From Aquimarina sp. TRL1 (GTDB lineage: Bacteria; Bacteroidota; Bacteroidia; Flavobacteriales; Flavobacteriaceae): a stretch of DNA of 64,000 bases. Below the pieces are notes generated by a model that saw nothing but the letters and a program-made list of their open reading frames with translations, was not told the DNA's origin and did not search any database. Made by a program: the position numbers and the translations under genes. Location: positions 474,001-538,000 of the forward strand of contig NZ_CP053590.1 of the NCBI RefSeq assembly GCF_013365535.1, given 5' to 3'. Below are positions 25,471 through 36,867 of this stretch, one piece after another. The number at the start of each line of letters is the position of its first letter. The stretch's first letter is position 1.

Positions 25471-26433
25471 TTAACTCAACATTTTTTCGGTAATGGTTGC
25501 TGTTGCAGCTTTCAACACATCAAAGGCTGCTTCTGCCATTCTGTTTCCTTTATTATCCAGCGTAGGATTCACTTCTACTACTTCAAAACAAACTACTTTC
25601 TTCGTTTCTATAAATTGCTGAATAATATAAATAGCTTCTTCTATATCAAACCCCTTGGAAACCGGTGTTCCAGTTCCTTTGGATATCAAATCACAATCCA
25701 TACTATCCACATCAAACGACACATAAACGACATCACAGGCATCTAATCGCTCAATTGCTTCCTTCACGCATTGTTCAAACCCCCGGTATCGCATTTCTGC
25801 AACAGAATAGTTTTTAATTTCATTTTTTGCAATTAACCCCTCTTCCGGTTCTTCTGTATCTCTTACGCCAAAATACACAACATGCTCATGTTTTACCTTC
25901 TGCCCTTCGATTCCAATATTTTTCATTTTATCCCACAAGCCAACGGTTTCTTCTGACACATCATTAATCTTGAAATCCAGGTTATCATCTGCAAGTGCAG
26001 CTGCTAATGGCATTCCATGAATGTTTCCCGAAGGAGAGGTGTAAGGAGAATGAACGTCTGCATGCGCATCTACCCATACAACTCCGATTGTTTTTTCGGG
26101 ATGAGCTGCTTTTATACCACTAATGGTACCTAAAGCAGATGAATGATCTCCTGATAATACTACAGGGTATGTATTATTTTTTAGACTATTTTCCACACTA
26201 TTACTCAATCGCGTACATACATTAACAACACTTCCTATTCGCTTTGCGAATGAGTTATTCACCTTATTATAAATTGTTTCATTTTCTGTTTCTACATTTT
26301 CGTATGCATACAGATTAAAATAATCATCGTTTTTATTAATTGCGGCAATCTCAATTGCATCAATCCCTAAATCAGACCCTCTTGTACCTGCTCCTATATC
26401 TGATCTATTTTTAATTAACTTGATTTCTTTCAT
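25471..26433 (-). CDS. Arginase family protein
   Basis: This binuclear manganese hydrolase of the ureohydrolase family cleaves arginine to ornithine and urea. Metal motifs are present: SGDHSSALGT, WVDAHADVHSP and SFDVDSMD, with EVVEVNPTLD near the C-terminus. The 320-residue length fits arginase. Agmatinase or formimidoylglutamase remain possible, but the adjacent ctlX favours arginine. It is the first gene of an operon with ctlX and an Rrf2 regulator. A -7 element is found about 28 bp upstream. Confidence 0.88.
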   Translation of the reverse strand: MKEIKLIKNRSDIGAGTRGSDLGIDAIEIAAINKNDDYFNLYAYENVETENETIYNKVNNSFAKRIGSVVNVCTRLSNSVENSLKNNTYPVVLSGDHSSALGTISGIKAAHPEKTIGVVWVDAHADVHSPYTSPSGNIHGMPLAAALADDNLDFKINDVSEETVGLWDKMKNIGIEGQKVKHEHVVYFGVRDTEEPEEGLIAKNEIKNYSVAEMRYRGFEQCVKEAIERLDACDVVYVSFDVDSMDCDLISKGTGTPVSKGFDIEEAIYIIQQFIETKKVVCFEVVEVNPTLDNKGNRMAEAAFDVLKAATATITEKMLS

Positions 26434-26460
26434 TATTTTCTACCAATTATTAATAGTTTT

Positions 26461-26468
26461 CAAAAATA
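26461..26468 (-). promoter_or_regulatory. Candidate -7 element for arginase-ctlX-Rrf2
   Basis: On the minus strand TATTTTTG is an exact TAnnTTTG, leaving a leader of about 20 nt. A TTG lies only 14 bp upstream, too close for a standard -33. Confidence 0.4.
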
Positions 26469-26527
26469 CTCAAGATTTAAAACAATCTTTATACGAATTT
26501 CACAAATTTCAAAAACATATAAAAAAA

Positions 26528-26568
26528 AGAAAAGCCTTACTTCTATATTACATAGGTAAGGCTTTTCT
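26528..26568 (-). terminator. Terminator after gltA
   Basis: AGAAAAGCCTTAC and GTAAGGCTTTTCT (13-bp stem, 15-nt loop) are followed on the minus strand by a run of eight or more T, 20 bp beyond gltA. Confidence 0.8.
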
Positions 26569-26587
26569 CTATATGATTTTTAAAATC

Positions 26588-27874
26588 TTATCTTTTTTCC
26601 AGATCGACAAACTCTCTATAGTTCTCTCCTACATATATTTGTCTCGGTCTTCCGATTGGCTCTTTGCGTAATCGCATTTCTCTCCATTGTGCTATCCATC
26701 CTGGTAATCTACCCAATGCAAACATCACAGTAAACATTTCTGTAGGAATTCCTAATGCTCTGTATATAATTCCTGAGTAGAAATCTACATTAGGGTACAG
26801 TTTTCTTTTCACGAAGTATTCATCTTCCAGCGCTACTGAAGCCAAGCCTTTAGCTATATCTAATACCGGATCTTCAATTCCTAAATCTCCTAAAACTTCT
26901 TCTGCAGATTTTTTAATAATTTTTGCTCTTGGATCAAAGTTTTTATACACTCTGTGTCCGAATCCCATCAATCGGAATGGATCTTCTTTATCTTTTGCTT
27001 TAGCGATATACTTTGCCGTATCTCCACCATCTGCTTTGATTGCCTCCAACATTTCGATTACCGCCTGATTAGCTCCTCCATGCAAAGGCCCCCATAAAGC
27101 TGAGATTCCTGCTGATAAAGAAGCAAACAAACCTGCATGCGATGATCCTACAATTCGTACAGTGGAAGTAGAACAGTTTTGTTCATGATCAGCATGTAAA
27201 ATAAGTAATTTGTCCAGTGCATCATTTACTATGCTATTTGCTTCGTATGCTTTATTAGGTCTAGAGAACATCATTTTGCATAAATTCTCTACATACCCTA
27301 ATGAATTATCTCCATAATCTAACGGAAGACTTTTTCTCTTCCTCATAGTCCATGCTGCCAAAACAGGGAATTTCCCCATGATCTTAACAATAGCGTTATA
27401 CATTGCTTCTTCTGAATCTACATCTACAGATCCCGGATTGAAGGCTATCAGCGCACTTGTCAAAGAAGAAAGCACTCCCATTGGGTGCGCACTTTTAGGG
27501 AAACCATCCAGTATCTTCTTCATATCTTCATCTACATGAGACTCTTCTTTGATATCTTTATCGAATTTCTCTAGTTGTTCTTTGGTTGGCAACTCTCCAA
27601 ATATAAGAAGATACGCTACCTCTAAGAAGTCTGCTTTTTCTGCTAATTCTTCTATAGAATACCCTCTATATCTCAAAATACCTTTCTCTCCATCTAAGAA
27701 AGTAATCGCGCTTTCACAACTTCCAGTATTTTTATATCCTGGATCAATAGTGGTAACTCCTCCGGTAGCTCCCCGAAGTACTTTTATATCGATTCCTAAT
27801 TCGTTCTCAGTTCCTTCTATAATAGGGAATTCATACCTATTACCATCTATTTCTAACGTTGCTTTTTTTGACAT
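26588..27874 (-). CDS. gltA: Citrate synthase
   Basis: This enzyme condenses oxaloacetate and acetyl-CoA to citrate at the entry of the TCA cycle. The 428-residue protein is a type II, NADH-sensitive-length form. It shows GILRYRGYSIEELAE, catalytic His in LHADHEQNCSTSTVR, GPLHGGANQAVIEML, MGFGHRVYKNFDPRA and the catalytic Asp region NVDFYSGIIYRALGIP. All are intact. It follows eno on the same strand, each gene having its own terminator. Confidence 0.97.
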   Translation of the reverse strand: MSKKATLEIDGNRYEFPIIEGTENELGIDIKVLRGATGGVTTIDPGYKNTGSCESAITFLDGEKGILRYRGYSIEELAEKADFLEVAYLLIFGELPTKEQLEKFDKDIKEESHVDEDMKKILDGFPKSAHPMGVLSSLTSALIAFNPGSVDVDSEEAMYNAIVKIMGKFPVLAAWTMRKRKSLPLDYGDNSLGYVENLCKMMFSRPNKAYEANSIVNDALDKLLILHADHEQNCSTSTVRIVGSSHAGLFASLSAGISALWGPLHGGANQAVIEMLEAIKADGGDTAKYIAKAKDKEDPFRLMGFGHRVYKNFDPRAKIIKKSAEEVLGDLGIEDPVLDIAKGLASVALEDEYFVKRKLYPNVDFYSGIIYRALGIPTEMFTVMFALGRLPGWIAQWREMRLRKEPIGRPRQIYVGENYREFVDLEKR

Positions 27875-28043
27875 ATGATTATTCAGAATTTTCTATTAAA
27901 AAGTGTTGCTAATTTACAAAATATAGTCTTAATTTTTACTTAATACGATCATGATTTTTGCGCAAAAAACTCTTTTTTTTAAGTACAAATCAATTTTATT
28001 ATTTTTTTATTATTTCCTGGATTCTTCTTCTTACAAAAACAAA

Positions 28044-28071
28044 AAAAGAGGATGCCTACACATCCTCTTTT
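28044..28071 (-). terminator. Terminator after eno
   Basis: AAAAGAGGATG and CATCCTCTTTT make an 11-bp stem with a 6-nt loop; on the minus strand a T-tract follows, 24 bp after the eno stop. Confidence 0.8.
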
Positions 28072-28094
28072 CTATTTCATTATTACAAAGCAAA

Positions 28095-29417
<1,323 letters not shown>

Positions 29418-29601
29418 TTATTTTTTGACAGTTATAATTATTTGCAATATACAAAACCGGTATATTCTGACCGTATTTAACAGTCATCTAATTTACTGCA
29501 TTAATCCCTTTAAACACTGTAAAGTTATCAACTACAACGTTATCGGTAACACATTATCATTTTAGGCTTTACAAATTGAAAATAAAGGAAAAATACCCCT
29601 A

Positions 29602-30708
29602 TTATTTTGTCTTTTTTATATTTTCTATGAATTGATCAAATAAATAAACAGAATCATTTGGTCCTGGACTTGCTTCCGGGTGATACTGTACTGAGAAACA
29701 GTTTTTATTTTTCATTCTGATTCCAGCTACTGTATCGTCATTTAAATGCAAATGCGTCACCTCTATTTCTTCATTTTTTTCTGCTTCTTCTCTATTAATA
29801 GCAAACCCGTGATTCTGAGATGTGATTTCTCCTTTACCTGTAAGCAAATTCTTCACCGGGTGATTGATTCCTCTATGCCCGTTATGCATTTTATATGTAC
29901 TAATCCCATTAGCTAATGCAATAACCTGATGTCCAAGACATATTCCAAACAAAGGCAAATCTCTCTTAATAATTTCTTTGGCAGTATTAATTGCCTCTTC
30001 TAATGGTTCAGGGTCTCCAGGACCATTAGATAAGAAATATCCATCAGGATTCCATTCACTTAATTCTTCGAAAGTACTATTATATGGAAACACTTTGATA
30101 TACGCTCCTCTTTTTGCAAGATTTCTAAGTATATTCTTCTTAATTCCTAGATCTAACGCTGATACTTTATAAGGTGCTTCAGGATCTCCAAAGAAATAAG
30201 GCTCTTTTGTTGATACTTTAGACGCCAGTTCCAAACCGTTCATATCCGGAACTGCTGCTAATTTTTCTTTTAATGCATCTACATCGTCTACTTCTGTAGA
30301 AATAACAGCATTCATTGTTCCATTATCTCTGATATAACTAACCAATGCTCTTGTATCCACATCAGAAATAGCCAATAAATTATTTGCTTCAAGAAATTCC
30401 TGTAAAGACGAATCCGCTGATACTCTAGAATACTCATAGCTAAAGTTCTTAACGATTAATCCTGCTATTTTTACAGAGTCTGACTCAACTTCTTCTTCAT
30501 TGGTTCCATAATTACCAATATGCGCATTAGTTGTCACCATCAATTGCCCATAGTAAGATGGGTCGGTAAAAATCTCCTGATATCCTGTCATACCAGTATT
30601 AAAACATACTTCACCAAAAGCGCTTCCTTCTTTTCCTACTGCTTTTCCGTAGAAAATTGTTCCGTCTGCTAATAAAAGAATTGCCTTTTTACGAGATTGA
30701 TATTTCAT
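29602..30708 (-). CDS. carA: Carbamoyl-phosphate synthase small subunit
   Basis: CarA hydrolyses glutamine to feed ammonia to CarB for pyrimidine and arginine synthesis. The 368-residue protein has the N-terminal CPSase domain (KAILLLADGTIFYGKAVG, FNTGMTGYQEIFTDPSYYGQ) and a class I glutamine amidotransferase domain. The latter has the nucleophile Cys in LFGICLGHQVIALA and the His/Glu pair in QYHPEASPGP. carB is not in this window, so the subunits are encoded apart. It follows rplQ, separated by the ribosomal terminator. Confidence 0.97.
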   Translation of the reverse strand: MKYQSRKKAILLLADGTIFYGKAVGKEGSAFGEVCFNTGMTGYQEIFTDPSYYGQLMVTTNAHIGNYGTNEEEVESDSVKIAGLIVKNFSYEYSRVSADSSLQEFLEANNLLAISDVDTRALVSYIRDNGTMNAVISTEVDDVDALKEKLAAVPDMNGLELASKVSTKEPYFFGDPEAPYKVSALDLGIKKNILRNLAKRGAYIKVFPYNSTFEELSEWNPDGYFLSNGPGDPEPLEEAINTAKEIIKRDLPLFGICLGHQVIALANGISTYKMHNGHRGINHPVKNLLTGKGEITSQNHGFAINREEAEKNEEIEVTHLHLNDDTVAGIRMKNKNCFSVQYHPEASPGPNDSVYLFDQFIENIKKTK

Positions 30709-30782
30709 CCTAAATTTACTTTTTTCAAAAAATCCCCACTACTGCGGAAATGAACCTATTTATTATTTATTTACTCAAAAAA

Positions 30783-30811
30783 AAAGGATAAACGTTAAAC
30801 GCCTATCCTTT
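30783..30811 (-). terminator. Terminator at the end of the ribosomal cluster
   Basis: On the minus strand AAAGGATA and TATCCTTT form an 8-bp stem, followed by an uninterrupted T-run, 29 bp beyond rplQ and before carA. Confidence 0.75.
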
Positions 30812-30839
30812 ATAATTATGTGTGTTTCACACTTTTCAT

Positions 30840-31313
30840 TTATTCTTCTTCAGAGCTATTAGTTTCAGCTACTGGTGCTGCTGGTGCAGTACTAGCTTTT
30901 CTTCTACCTCTTCTAGTAGATTTTTTCTTCGCTGGCTTATTAGCATTGTACAACTCATTATAATCAACAAGTTCTATCATTGCCATATCAGCGTTATCTC
31001 CTAAACGATTTCCCAGTTTAATAATTCTGGTGTACCCTCCAGGTCGATCTCCTACTTTAGCAGCTACCTCACGGAACAATTCTGTTACCGCATACTTGTT
31101 ACGCAATCTAGAGAAAACAATACGTCTGTTATGTGTAGTATCTTCTTTAGATTTTGTTACTAAAGGCTCTACAAATTGTTTTAATGCTTTTGCCTTTGCT
31201 ACTGTAGTGTTGATTCTTTTATGTTCAATTAGGGAACATGCCATATTCGCAAGCATAGACTTACGGTGTGCAGTTTTTCTTCCTAAGTGATTGAATTTTT
31301 TTCCGTGTCTCAT
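30840..31313 (-). CDS. rplQ: 50S ribosomal protein L17
   Basis: The 157-residue protein starts [17 protein letters not shown], the universal L17 N-terminus, with [19 protein letters not shown] and [18 protein letters not shown]-terminal basic Ala/Ser/Glu tail of about 35 residues is typical of Bacteroidota and absent in E. coli. It is the last gene of the alpha block, 60 bp after rpoA, and is followed by a terminator. Confidence 0.97.
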   Translation of the reverse strand: MRHGKKFNHLGRKTAHRKSMLANMACSLIEHKRINTTVAKAKALKQFVEPLVTKSKEDTTHNRRIVFSRLRNKYAVTELFREVAAKVGDRPGGYTRIIKLGNRLGDNADMAMIELVDYNELYNANKPAKKKSTRRGRRKASTAPAAPVAETNSSEEE

Positions 31314-31373
31314 GACATTTAATTTTAATCATCATCTTGCTACAACCCTCTTTGGGGAGCAAAATATGACTGA

Positions 31374-32366
31374 TTAGTCTTTATCTAATTTATATTTTGA
31401 AAGATCCATACCAAAGTTAAGCCCTTTAACATTTACTAGTTCTTCTAGTTCTGTCAAAGATTTCTTACCGAAGTTACGGAACTTCATTAAATCGTTTTTA
31501 TTATACGATACTAAGTCACCCAAAGTATCAACTTCTGCTGCTTTCAAACAGTTAAGAGCTCGCACAGAAAGATCCATATCTATTAACTTAGTTTTTAATA
31601 GCTGTCTCATATGCAATGATTCCTCATCATATGTTTCTGTTTGTGCAATCTCATCAGCTTCTAAGGTAATACGCTCATCAGAGAACAACATAAAGTGATG
31701 GATCAATATTTTTGCTGCTTCTGTCAACGCTTCTTTTGGATGTATTGATCCGTCTGTTACGATTTCAAAAACAAGTTTTTCGTAATCCGTTTTTTGTTCT
31801 ACACGATAGTTTTCTATACTATATTTTACATTCTTTATAGGCGTATAAATTGAATCTGTAAAAATAGTCCCTATTGGTGCATTTGCCTTCTTATTCTCTT
31901 CAGCAGGAACATACCCTCTTCCTTTCTCAATAGAAATTTCGAGATTAAGTGCTACTTTTTTATCCATATTACAGATTACCAAATCTGGGTTTAACACCTG
32001 AAATCCGGATATAAATTTTTGAAAATCTCCAGCAGTTAATTGCTCTTGCCCTGATACAGAGATTGTCACTGATTCATTATCTACATCTTCGATTTGACGT
32101 TTAAAACGTACTTGTTTAAGATTAAGGATAATTTCAGTAACATCTTCTACTACTCCTGATATAGTAGAAAACTCATGATCTACTCCTTCAATTTTTAAAG
32201 AAGTAATAGCGAATCCCTCTAAAGAAGATAACAAAACTCTACGTAAAGCGTTACCAACTGTTAATCCGTACCCTGGTTCTAATGGTCTGAATTCAAACTT
32301 ACCATCGAACTCAGTAGAGTCTATCATGATAACTTTATCGGGCTTCTGAAAATTTAATATTGCCAT
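31374..32366 (-). CDS. rpoA: RNA polymerase subunit alpha
   Basis: The 330-residue protein has the N-terminal assembly domain ([21 protein letters not shown]) and the C-terminal domain for UP-element and activator contact (about 255-320, [21 protein letters not shown], followed by [15 protein letters not shown]). Length is normal. It follows rpsD by 23 bp within the alpha block. Confidence 0.98.
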   Translation of the reverse strand: MAILNFQKPDKVIMIDSTEFDGKFEFRPLEPGYGLTVGNALRRVLLSSLEGFAITSLKIEGVDHEFSTISGVVEDVTEIILNLKQVRFKRQIEDVDNESVTISVSGQEQLTAGDFQKFISGFQVLNPDLVICNMDKKVALNLEISIEKGRGYVPAEENKKANAPIGTIFTDSIYTPIKNVKYSIENYRVEQKTDYEKLVFEIVTDGSIHPKEALTEAAKILIHHFMLFSDERITLEADEIAQTETYDEESLHMRQLLKTKLIDMDLSVRALNCLKAAEVDTLGDLVSYNKNDLMKFRNFGKKSLTELEELVNVKGLNFGMDLSKYKLDKD

Positions 32367-32389
32367 GTTATTGTTTCTTCTATGAGTTA

Positions 32390-32995
32390 TTACTTAGAAT
32401 ATAATTCGACTATAAACTGTTCGTTTATGTTTTCTGGAATCTGAATTCTAGACGGAACAGCTACAAATGTACCTGTTTTTGTATCATTATTGAATGTAAT
32501 CCACTCATATACGCTACTGTTAGCTGCTAATGAATTCTGGATTACTTCTAGTGATTTTGATTTTTCTCTAACTCCTACTACATCTCCTGCTTTTAATCTG
32601 TATGAAGGAATATTTACTAATTCTCCATTAACAGTGATGTGTCTGTGCGATACTAATTGTCTCGCTCCTCTTCTTGAGTTAGACAATCCCATTCTGTACA
32701 CTACATTATCTAATCTGGATTCACAAAGCTGAAGTAAAACCTCCCCTGTAATTCCTTGAGAACGGGTTGCTTTTTCGAACATGTTACGGAACTGGCGTTC
32801 TAAAATTCCGTATGTATATTTAGCTTTTTGCTTTTCCATTAACTGGATTGCATATTCACTTTTCTTTCCTCTTCGTCTGTTATTTCCGTGCTGACCTGGA
32901 GGATAATTTCTTTTTTCGAAAGATTTGTCATCTCCGAATATCGCTTGACCAAATTTTCGAGCGATTTTAGTTTTTGGACCAGTATATCTTGCCAT
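32390..32995 (-). CDS. rpsD: 30S ribosomal protein S4
   Basis: The 201-residue primary 16S rRNA-binding protein begins [17 protein letters not shown] and has an S4 RNA-binding domain ([31 protein letters not shown]). It has the zinc-free N-terminal form, without a CxxC knuckle. In other bacteria S4 represses its own mRNA; the 115-bp gap before this gene could hold such a site. Confidence 0.97.
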   Translation of the reverse strand: MARYTGPKTKIARKFGQAIFGDDKSFEKRNYPPGQHGNNRRRGKKSEYAIQLMEKQKAKYTYGILERQFRNMFEKATRSQGITGEVLLQLCESRLDNVVYRMGLSNSRRGARQLVSHRHITVNGELVNIPSYRLKAGDVVGVREKSKSLEVIQNSLAANSSVYEWITFNNDTKTGTFVAVPSRIQIPENINEQFIVELYSK

Positions 32996-33110
32996 TACTA
33001 TTGATTTAATTAATGAGGTGATTATGAATTAAGGTCTCTTTCCTTCGATAACCAGCTTTCCTCTTTTTTGATTTACGTTATCTTAATTGTTATTGTCCTA
33101 GTCAAAAGAA
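32996..33110 (-). promoter_or_regulatory. Candidate rpsD leader
   Basis: This is one of the longer gaps inside the spc-alpha block, where most neighbours are under 30 bp apart. On the transcribed strand it contains AAGG-AAAGAGA-CCTT and a TTAAT...ATTAA pairing next to the rpsD start. A structured S4 target is possible; the stems are weak. Confidence 0.25.
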
Positions 33111-33494
33111 TTATACTCTTCTTCTTTTTGGAGGACGACATCCATTATGCGGCATTGGTGTTACATCGATTATTTCTGTAACTTCAATTCCTGCATTATG
33201 TAAAGAACGGATAGCAGATTCTCTACCATTTCCAGGTCCTTTTACATATACTTTAACTTTTTTCAATCCAGCTTCGATTGCTACTTTAGAAGCATCTTCA
33301 GCTGCTAATTGTGCTGCATATGGAGTGTTCTTTTTAGAACCTCTAAATCCCATTTTACCAGCTGAAGACCATGAAATCACGTCTCCTTTTTTGTTTGTTA
33401 AAGATATAATAATATTGTTAAAAGAAGCAGTAACGTGTGCTTCTCCAACAGCTTCAACAATTACTTTACGTTTTTTTGAAGTTGACTTTGCCAT
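33111..33494 (-). CDS. rpsK: 30S ribosomal protein S11
   Basis: The 127-residue S11 contains [42 protein letters not shown] and the C-terminal [16 protein letters not shown]. It forms the 30S platform near the mRNA exit. It follows rpsM by 8 bp. Confidence 0.98.
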   Translation of the reverse strand: MAKSTSKKRKVIVEAVGEAHVTASFNNIIISLTNKKGDVISWSSAGKMGFRGSKKNTPYAAQLAAEDASKVAIEAGLKKVKVYVKGPGNGRESAIRSLHNAGIEVTEIIDVTPMPHNGCRPPKRRRV

Positions 33495-33502
33495 ACTACT
33501 TA

Positions 33503-33877
33503 TTATTTAGTTGCTTTTTTCTTGTTAGCAACTGTTTTTCTTCTTCCTTTACGTGTTCTAGAGTTATTCTTAGTACGTTGTCCTCTTAAAGGTAACCCAG
33601 CTCTGTGACGGATTCCTCTATAACAACCGATATCCATCAAACGCTTGATGTTAAGCTGTACTTCTGAACGTAATTCTCCTTCAATGGTATAGGCTCCTAC
33701 AGCTTCACGAATACGACCTATTTGGTCATCATTCCAGTCAGAAACTTTTATACTCTCATCTACTTTGGCAGTTTCTAAAATTTCTTTAGCTCTACTTCTA
33801 CCAATTCCGAAGATATAGGTTAATGCTATAACTCCTCGCTTTTGTTTAGGTATATCTACCCCTGCAATTCTTGCCAT
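33503..33877 (-). CDS. rpsM: 30S ribosomal protein S13
   Basis: The 124-residue S13 begins [20 protein letters not shown], has the helix-hairpin region [13 protein letters not shown] and the basic tail [17 protein letters not shown]. It contacts the P-site tRNA and bridges to the 50S. It starts 2 bp after the rpmJ stop. Confidence 0.98.
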   Translation of the reverse strand: MARIAGVDIPKQKRGVIALTYIFGIGRSRAKEILETAKVDESIKVSDWNDDQIGRIREAVGAYTIEGELRSEVQLNIKRLMDIGCYRGIRHRAGLPLRGQRTKNNSRTRKGRRKTVANKKKATK

Positions 33878-33879
33878 AA

Positions 33880-33996
33880 TTACCCTTGTCTTTGTTTAAA
33901 TCTAGGATTCTTTTTATTAATTACGTAAAGTCGGCCTTTTCTACGCACAATCTTGCACTCGGCACTTCTCTTTTTTAATGATGCTCTAACTTTCAT
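33880..33996 (-). CDS. rpmJ: 50S ribosomal protein L36 (zinc-free form)
   Basis: A 38-residue frame from ATG 33996 reads [20 protein letters not shown] and ends NPRFKQRQG, the L36 sequence. Only one of the usual zinc ligands remains (Cys14), and the others are replaced by Ser, Asn and Phe, so it is the zinc-independent (C-minus) variant. It lies between infA and rpsM in the expected order. Confidence 0.95.
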   Translation of the reverse strand: MKVRASLKKRSAECKIVRRKGRLYVINKKNPRFKQRQG

Positions 33997-34011
33997 CTCT
34001 TTGGTTTTAAT

Positions 34012-34042
34012 TCCCAAAATGTAACCGGGTTACATTTTGGGA
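34012..34042. repeat. 31-bp near-perfect palindrome between infA and rpmJ
   Basis: TCCCAAAATGTAACC, one central G, then the exact complement GGTTACATTTTGGGA: 15-bp arms in a 119-bp gap. No T-run follows on either strand, so it is not a standard terminator. It could be an RNA hairpin for processing or control of rpmJ and the downstream genes, or a protein-binding operator. Confidence 0.8.
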
Positions 34043-34115
34043 TATATCATTAACAAGATTTTTTCAGTTTGCAAAAGTATAGAAAAAATCTTAATTAACT
34101 AATATTAAAATTATA

Positions 34116-34331
34116 TTAGTATCTATATGTGATACGAGCCTTTGATAAATCGTATGGACTCATCTCTAATTTCACCTTATCTCCAGGTAATAATTTTATA
34201 TAATGCATACGCATCTTACCTGATATATGAGCTGTCACTACGTGACCATTTTCTAATTCCACTCGAAACATCGCATTTGATAACGCTTCGATAATACTAC
34301 CATCTTGCTCTATTGCTGGTTGCTTTGCCAT
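34116..34331 (-). CDS. infA: Translation initiation factor IF-1
   Basis: The 71-residue OB-fold factor reads [20 protein letters not shown], with [20 protein letters not shown] and [13 protein letters not shown]. It binds the 30S A site during initiation. It starts one base after secY, so the genes are tightly coupled; adk and map, often found here in other phyla, are absent. Confidence 0.98.
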   Translation of the reverse strand: MAKQPAIEQDGSIIEALSNAMFRVELENGHVVTAHISGKMRMHYIKLLPGDKVKLEMSPYDLSKARITYRY

Positions 34332-34332
34332 A

Positions 34333-35673
34333 TTATGCTACTGCTTTACGGTTTTTTCCAGTTTTCATTAATCCATCATAATGTCTATTCAACAAATATG
34401 AGTTTACTTGCTGTACTGTGTCTATTGCTACTCCTACCATAATTAACAGAGAAGTACCTCCAAAGAACAATGCCCATCCTTGCTGCACATCTAATAATTT
34501 CACTGCTATTGCAGGAAAAATTGCTATCAATGCTAAAAATATAGAACCTGGCAATGTAATCTGAGACATAATTCTATCTAGATATTCTGATGTTTCACTT
34601 CCTGGTCTGATTCCTGGTATAAATCCTCCACTACGTTTTAGATCATCTGCCATTTTATTGGTCGGAACGGTAATCGCCGTATAGAAGTAGGTAAACACTA
34701 TAATTAATAATGCGAATACCAGATTATACCAAAATCCAAAGATATCTGTAAAGGCAGCTGCAACTCCTTGAGCAGCTTCTGAATCAGAAACTTTTCCTGC
34801 TACCAGAGCAGGTAAGAACATAATTGCCTGTGCAAATATAATTGGCATTACTCCAGATGCATTTAGCTTTAAAGGAATATACTGTCTAGAACCAAATACG
34901 TTCTTCTCATATCCTCCACTTGCTGTTCTTCTTGCATACTGTACCGGTATCTGACGCACTGCCATTACCAGTAAGATAGAAGCTAAAATAATCACAAACC
35001 AGATAACCAATTCTATCAATACCATAATCATTCCTCCTCCGTCTCCAGAAACTCTAGAAAAGAAGTTTTGTACAAATGATTGTGGTAAGGTAGCAATAAT
35101 ACCTACCATAATCAGTAATGAGATTCCATTACCGATTCCTTTATCAGTAATTCTCTCCCCTAACCACATTGCAAAAATACATCCGGTAGTTAAGATGATC
35201 ACAGATGATACAACAAAAATCGTTTGGTTTGGTAATACAAAAGCGGACCCCGGTAATGTCGCAAAAAGGTTATAAATATAACCAGGACCTTGCACCAAAG
35301 TAATAGCAATTGTCAACCAACGTGTGATTTGATTGATCTTCTTTCTTCCACTTTCCCCTTCTTTTTGTAATTTCTGAAGATATGGTATTGCGATACCCAT
35401 CAACTGAACTACAATAGAAGCGGAGATATACGGCATGATCCCCAGAGCAAATACAGATGCATTCGAAAATGCTCCTCCAGTAAATGCATTTAGGAGACCT
35501 AATAATCCCTTATCTGTTTGTGTAGCTAAATTTGCTAATTGAGATGCATCTATACCAGGTAGTACAACTTGCGCACCAAAACGATACACTAAAAGCAATC
35601 CTAATGTAATTAAGATTCTATTTTTTAGCTCTTCGATTTTCCATATGTTTTTTATTGTATCAATAAATTTCAT
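34333..35673 (-). CDS. secY: Protein translocase subunit SecY
   Basis: The 446-residue channel protein has ten hydrophobic helices. Family marks include [18 protein letters not shown] near TM1, [37 protein letters not shown] and [20 protein letters not shown]. It exports unfolded proteins with SecA and inserts SRP-delivered membrane proteins. It sits between rplO (10 bp) and infA (1 bp). Confidence 0.98.
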   Translation of the reverse strand: MKFIDTIKNIWKIEELKNRILITLGLLLVYRFGAQVVLPGIDASQLANLATQTDKGLLGLLNAFTGGAFSNASVFALGIMPYISASIVVQLMGIAIPYLQKLQKEGESGRKKINQITRWLTIAITLVQGPGYIYNLFATLPGSAFVLPNQTIFVVSSVIILTTGCIFAMWLGERITDKGIGNGISLLIMVGIIATLPQSFVQNFFSRVSGDGGGMIMVLIELVIWFVIILASILLVMAVRQIPVQYARRTASGGYEKNVFGSRQYIPLKLNASGVMPIIFAQAIMFLPALVAGKVSDSEAAQGVAAAFTDIFGFWYNLVFALLIIVFTYFYTAITVPTNKMADDLKRSGGFIPGIRPGSETSEYLDRIMSQITLPGSIFLALIAIFPAIAVKLLDVQQGWALFFGGTSLLIMVGVAIDTVQQVNSYLLNRHYDGLMKTGKNRKAVA

Positions 35674-35683
35674 GAGTTCTCTT

Positions 35684-36136
35684 TTATAAGGTTACTGCTT
35701 CACCTCCAGCTGCTTCGATAGCAGCTTTAGCTGTCGCTGTGAATTTATGCGCCGATACTTTTAGTTTCGCTTTTAGCTCACCTCTACCTAGTATTTTTAC
35801 CAAGTCTGTTTTTCTAGCAAGTCTAGTAGCTAACAATACGTCAAGATCAACTGTATCAGTAATTTTACCAGCGTCCACTAACTTCTGTAAAGTATCTAAG
35901 TTTACACCTTGATACTCTTTTCTATTAATATTTTTGAAACCAAACTTAGGTACACGTCTTTGAAGAGGCATCTGTCCACCTTCAAATCCTATTTTTCTAG
36001 AATAACCAGAACGAGACTTCGCTCCTTTATGACCACGAGCAGAAGTTCCTCCTTTTCCAGATCCTTGACCACGTCCTAATCGTTTAGAGTTATTCTTTAC
36101 CGAACCTGCAGCAGGTTTTAAATTACTTAAATCCAT
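35684..36136 (-). CDS. rplO: 50S ribosomal protein L15
   Basis: The 150-residue L15 begins MDLSNLKPAAGSVKNNSKRL and has the Gly/Arg-rich GRGQGSGKGGTSARGHKG tract plus FEGGQMPLQRRVPKFGF. It is a late-assembly 23S rRNA protein. The rpmD stop is about 9 bp upstream. Confidence 0.98.
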   Translation of the reverse strand: MDLSNLKPAAGSVKNNSKRLGRGQGSGKGGTSARGHKGAKSRSGYSRKIGFEGGQMPLQRRVPKFGFKNINRKEYQGVNLDTLQKLVDAGKITDTVDLDVLLATRLARKTDLVKILGRGELKAKLKVSAHKFTATAKAAIEAAGGEAVTL

Positions 36137-36145
36137 GTGCTTTTA

Positions 36146-36325
36146 TTATTTTGTTTCTACTGAAACTAAATGTTTAACTTTATTTACCATCCCAAGGATA
36201 TTAGGAGTATCTTCATGCTCCACAACCTGACCAATCTTTTTAAGACCTAAAGCCTCCAGCGTTCTTTTTTGTCTCTGGGTGCGATTAATCTCACTTCTTA
36301 CTTTAGTTATTTTAATCTTTGCCAT
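36146..36325 (-). CDS. rpmD: 50S ribosomal protein L30
   Basis: A 59-residue frame from ATG 36325 to the TAA at 36146-36148 reads MAKIKITKVRSEINRTQRQK, then TLEALGLKKIGQVVEHEDTPNI and GMVNKVKHLV. This is L30, and its position between rpsE and rplO is as expected. Confidence 0.95.
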   Translation of the reverse strand: MAKIKITKVRSEINRTQRQKRTLEALGLKKIGQVVEHEDTPNILGMVNKVKHLVSVETK

Positions 36326-36336
36326 CGTTCCTAATT

Positions 36337-36861
36337 TTATCCTTTAAACACTTTTTCTAGTGAAACACCACGTTGAGCAGCTACTTGTTGCGGACTACGC
36401 AATTGTAACAATGCATCAAAAGTTGCTTTCACCACGTTATGTGGGTTAGACGATCCTTGGTTTTTAGAAAGCACATCATGCACTCCAACAGATTCTAATA
36501 CAGCACGGATTGCTCCACCTGCAATAACTCCTGTACCCGTAGCAGCCGGCATAAGTAGTACTCTCGCACCACCGTATTTACCTTTTTGCTCATGAGGCAA
36601 GGTTCCTTTTTGTAATGGAATACGTACTAGGTTTTTCTTAGCATCTTCTACTGCTTTTGCAATAGCTTCTGCTACTTCTTTAGATTTCCCCAGACCGTGT
36701 CCTACTACACCGTTTTCATCTCCTACAACTACAATAGCAGAGAAACCAAATGCTCTACCTCCTTTTGTTACTTTAGTAACACGTTGTACACCAACTAAAC
36801 GATCTTTTAATTCAAGTCCACTTGGTTTTACTAATTCTGCGTTTTTATATTTCTGATACAT
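36337..36861 (-). CDS. rpsE: 30S ribosomal protein S5
   Basis: The 174-residue S5 has [38 protein letters not shown] and [19 protein letters not shown], affecting decoding accuracy. It follows rplR by 6 bp. Confidence 0.98.
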   Translation of the reverse strand: MYQKYKNAELVKPSGLELKDRLVGVQRVTKVTKGGRAFGFSAIVVVGDENGVVGHGLGKSKEVAEAIAKAVEDAKKNLVRIPLQKGTLPHEQKGKYGGARVLLMPAATGTGVIAGGAIRAVLESVGVHDVLSKNQGSSNPHNVVKATFDALLQLRSPQQVAAQRGVSLEKVFKG

Positions 36862-36867
36862 AATTTC

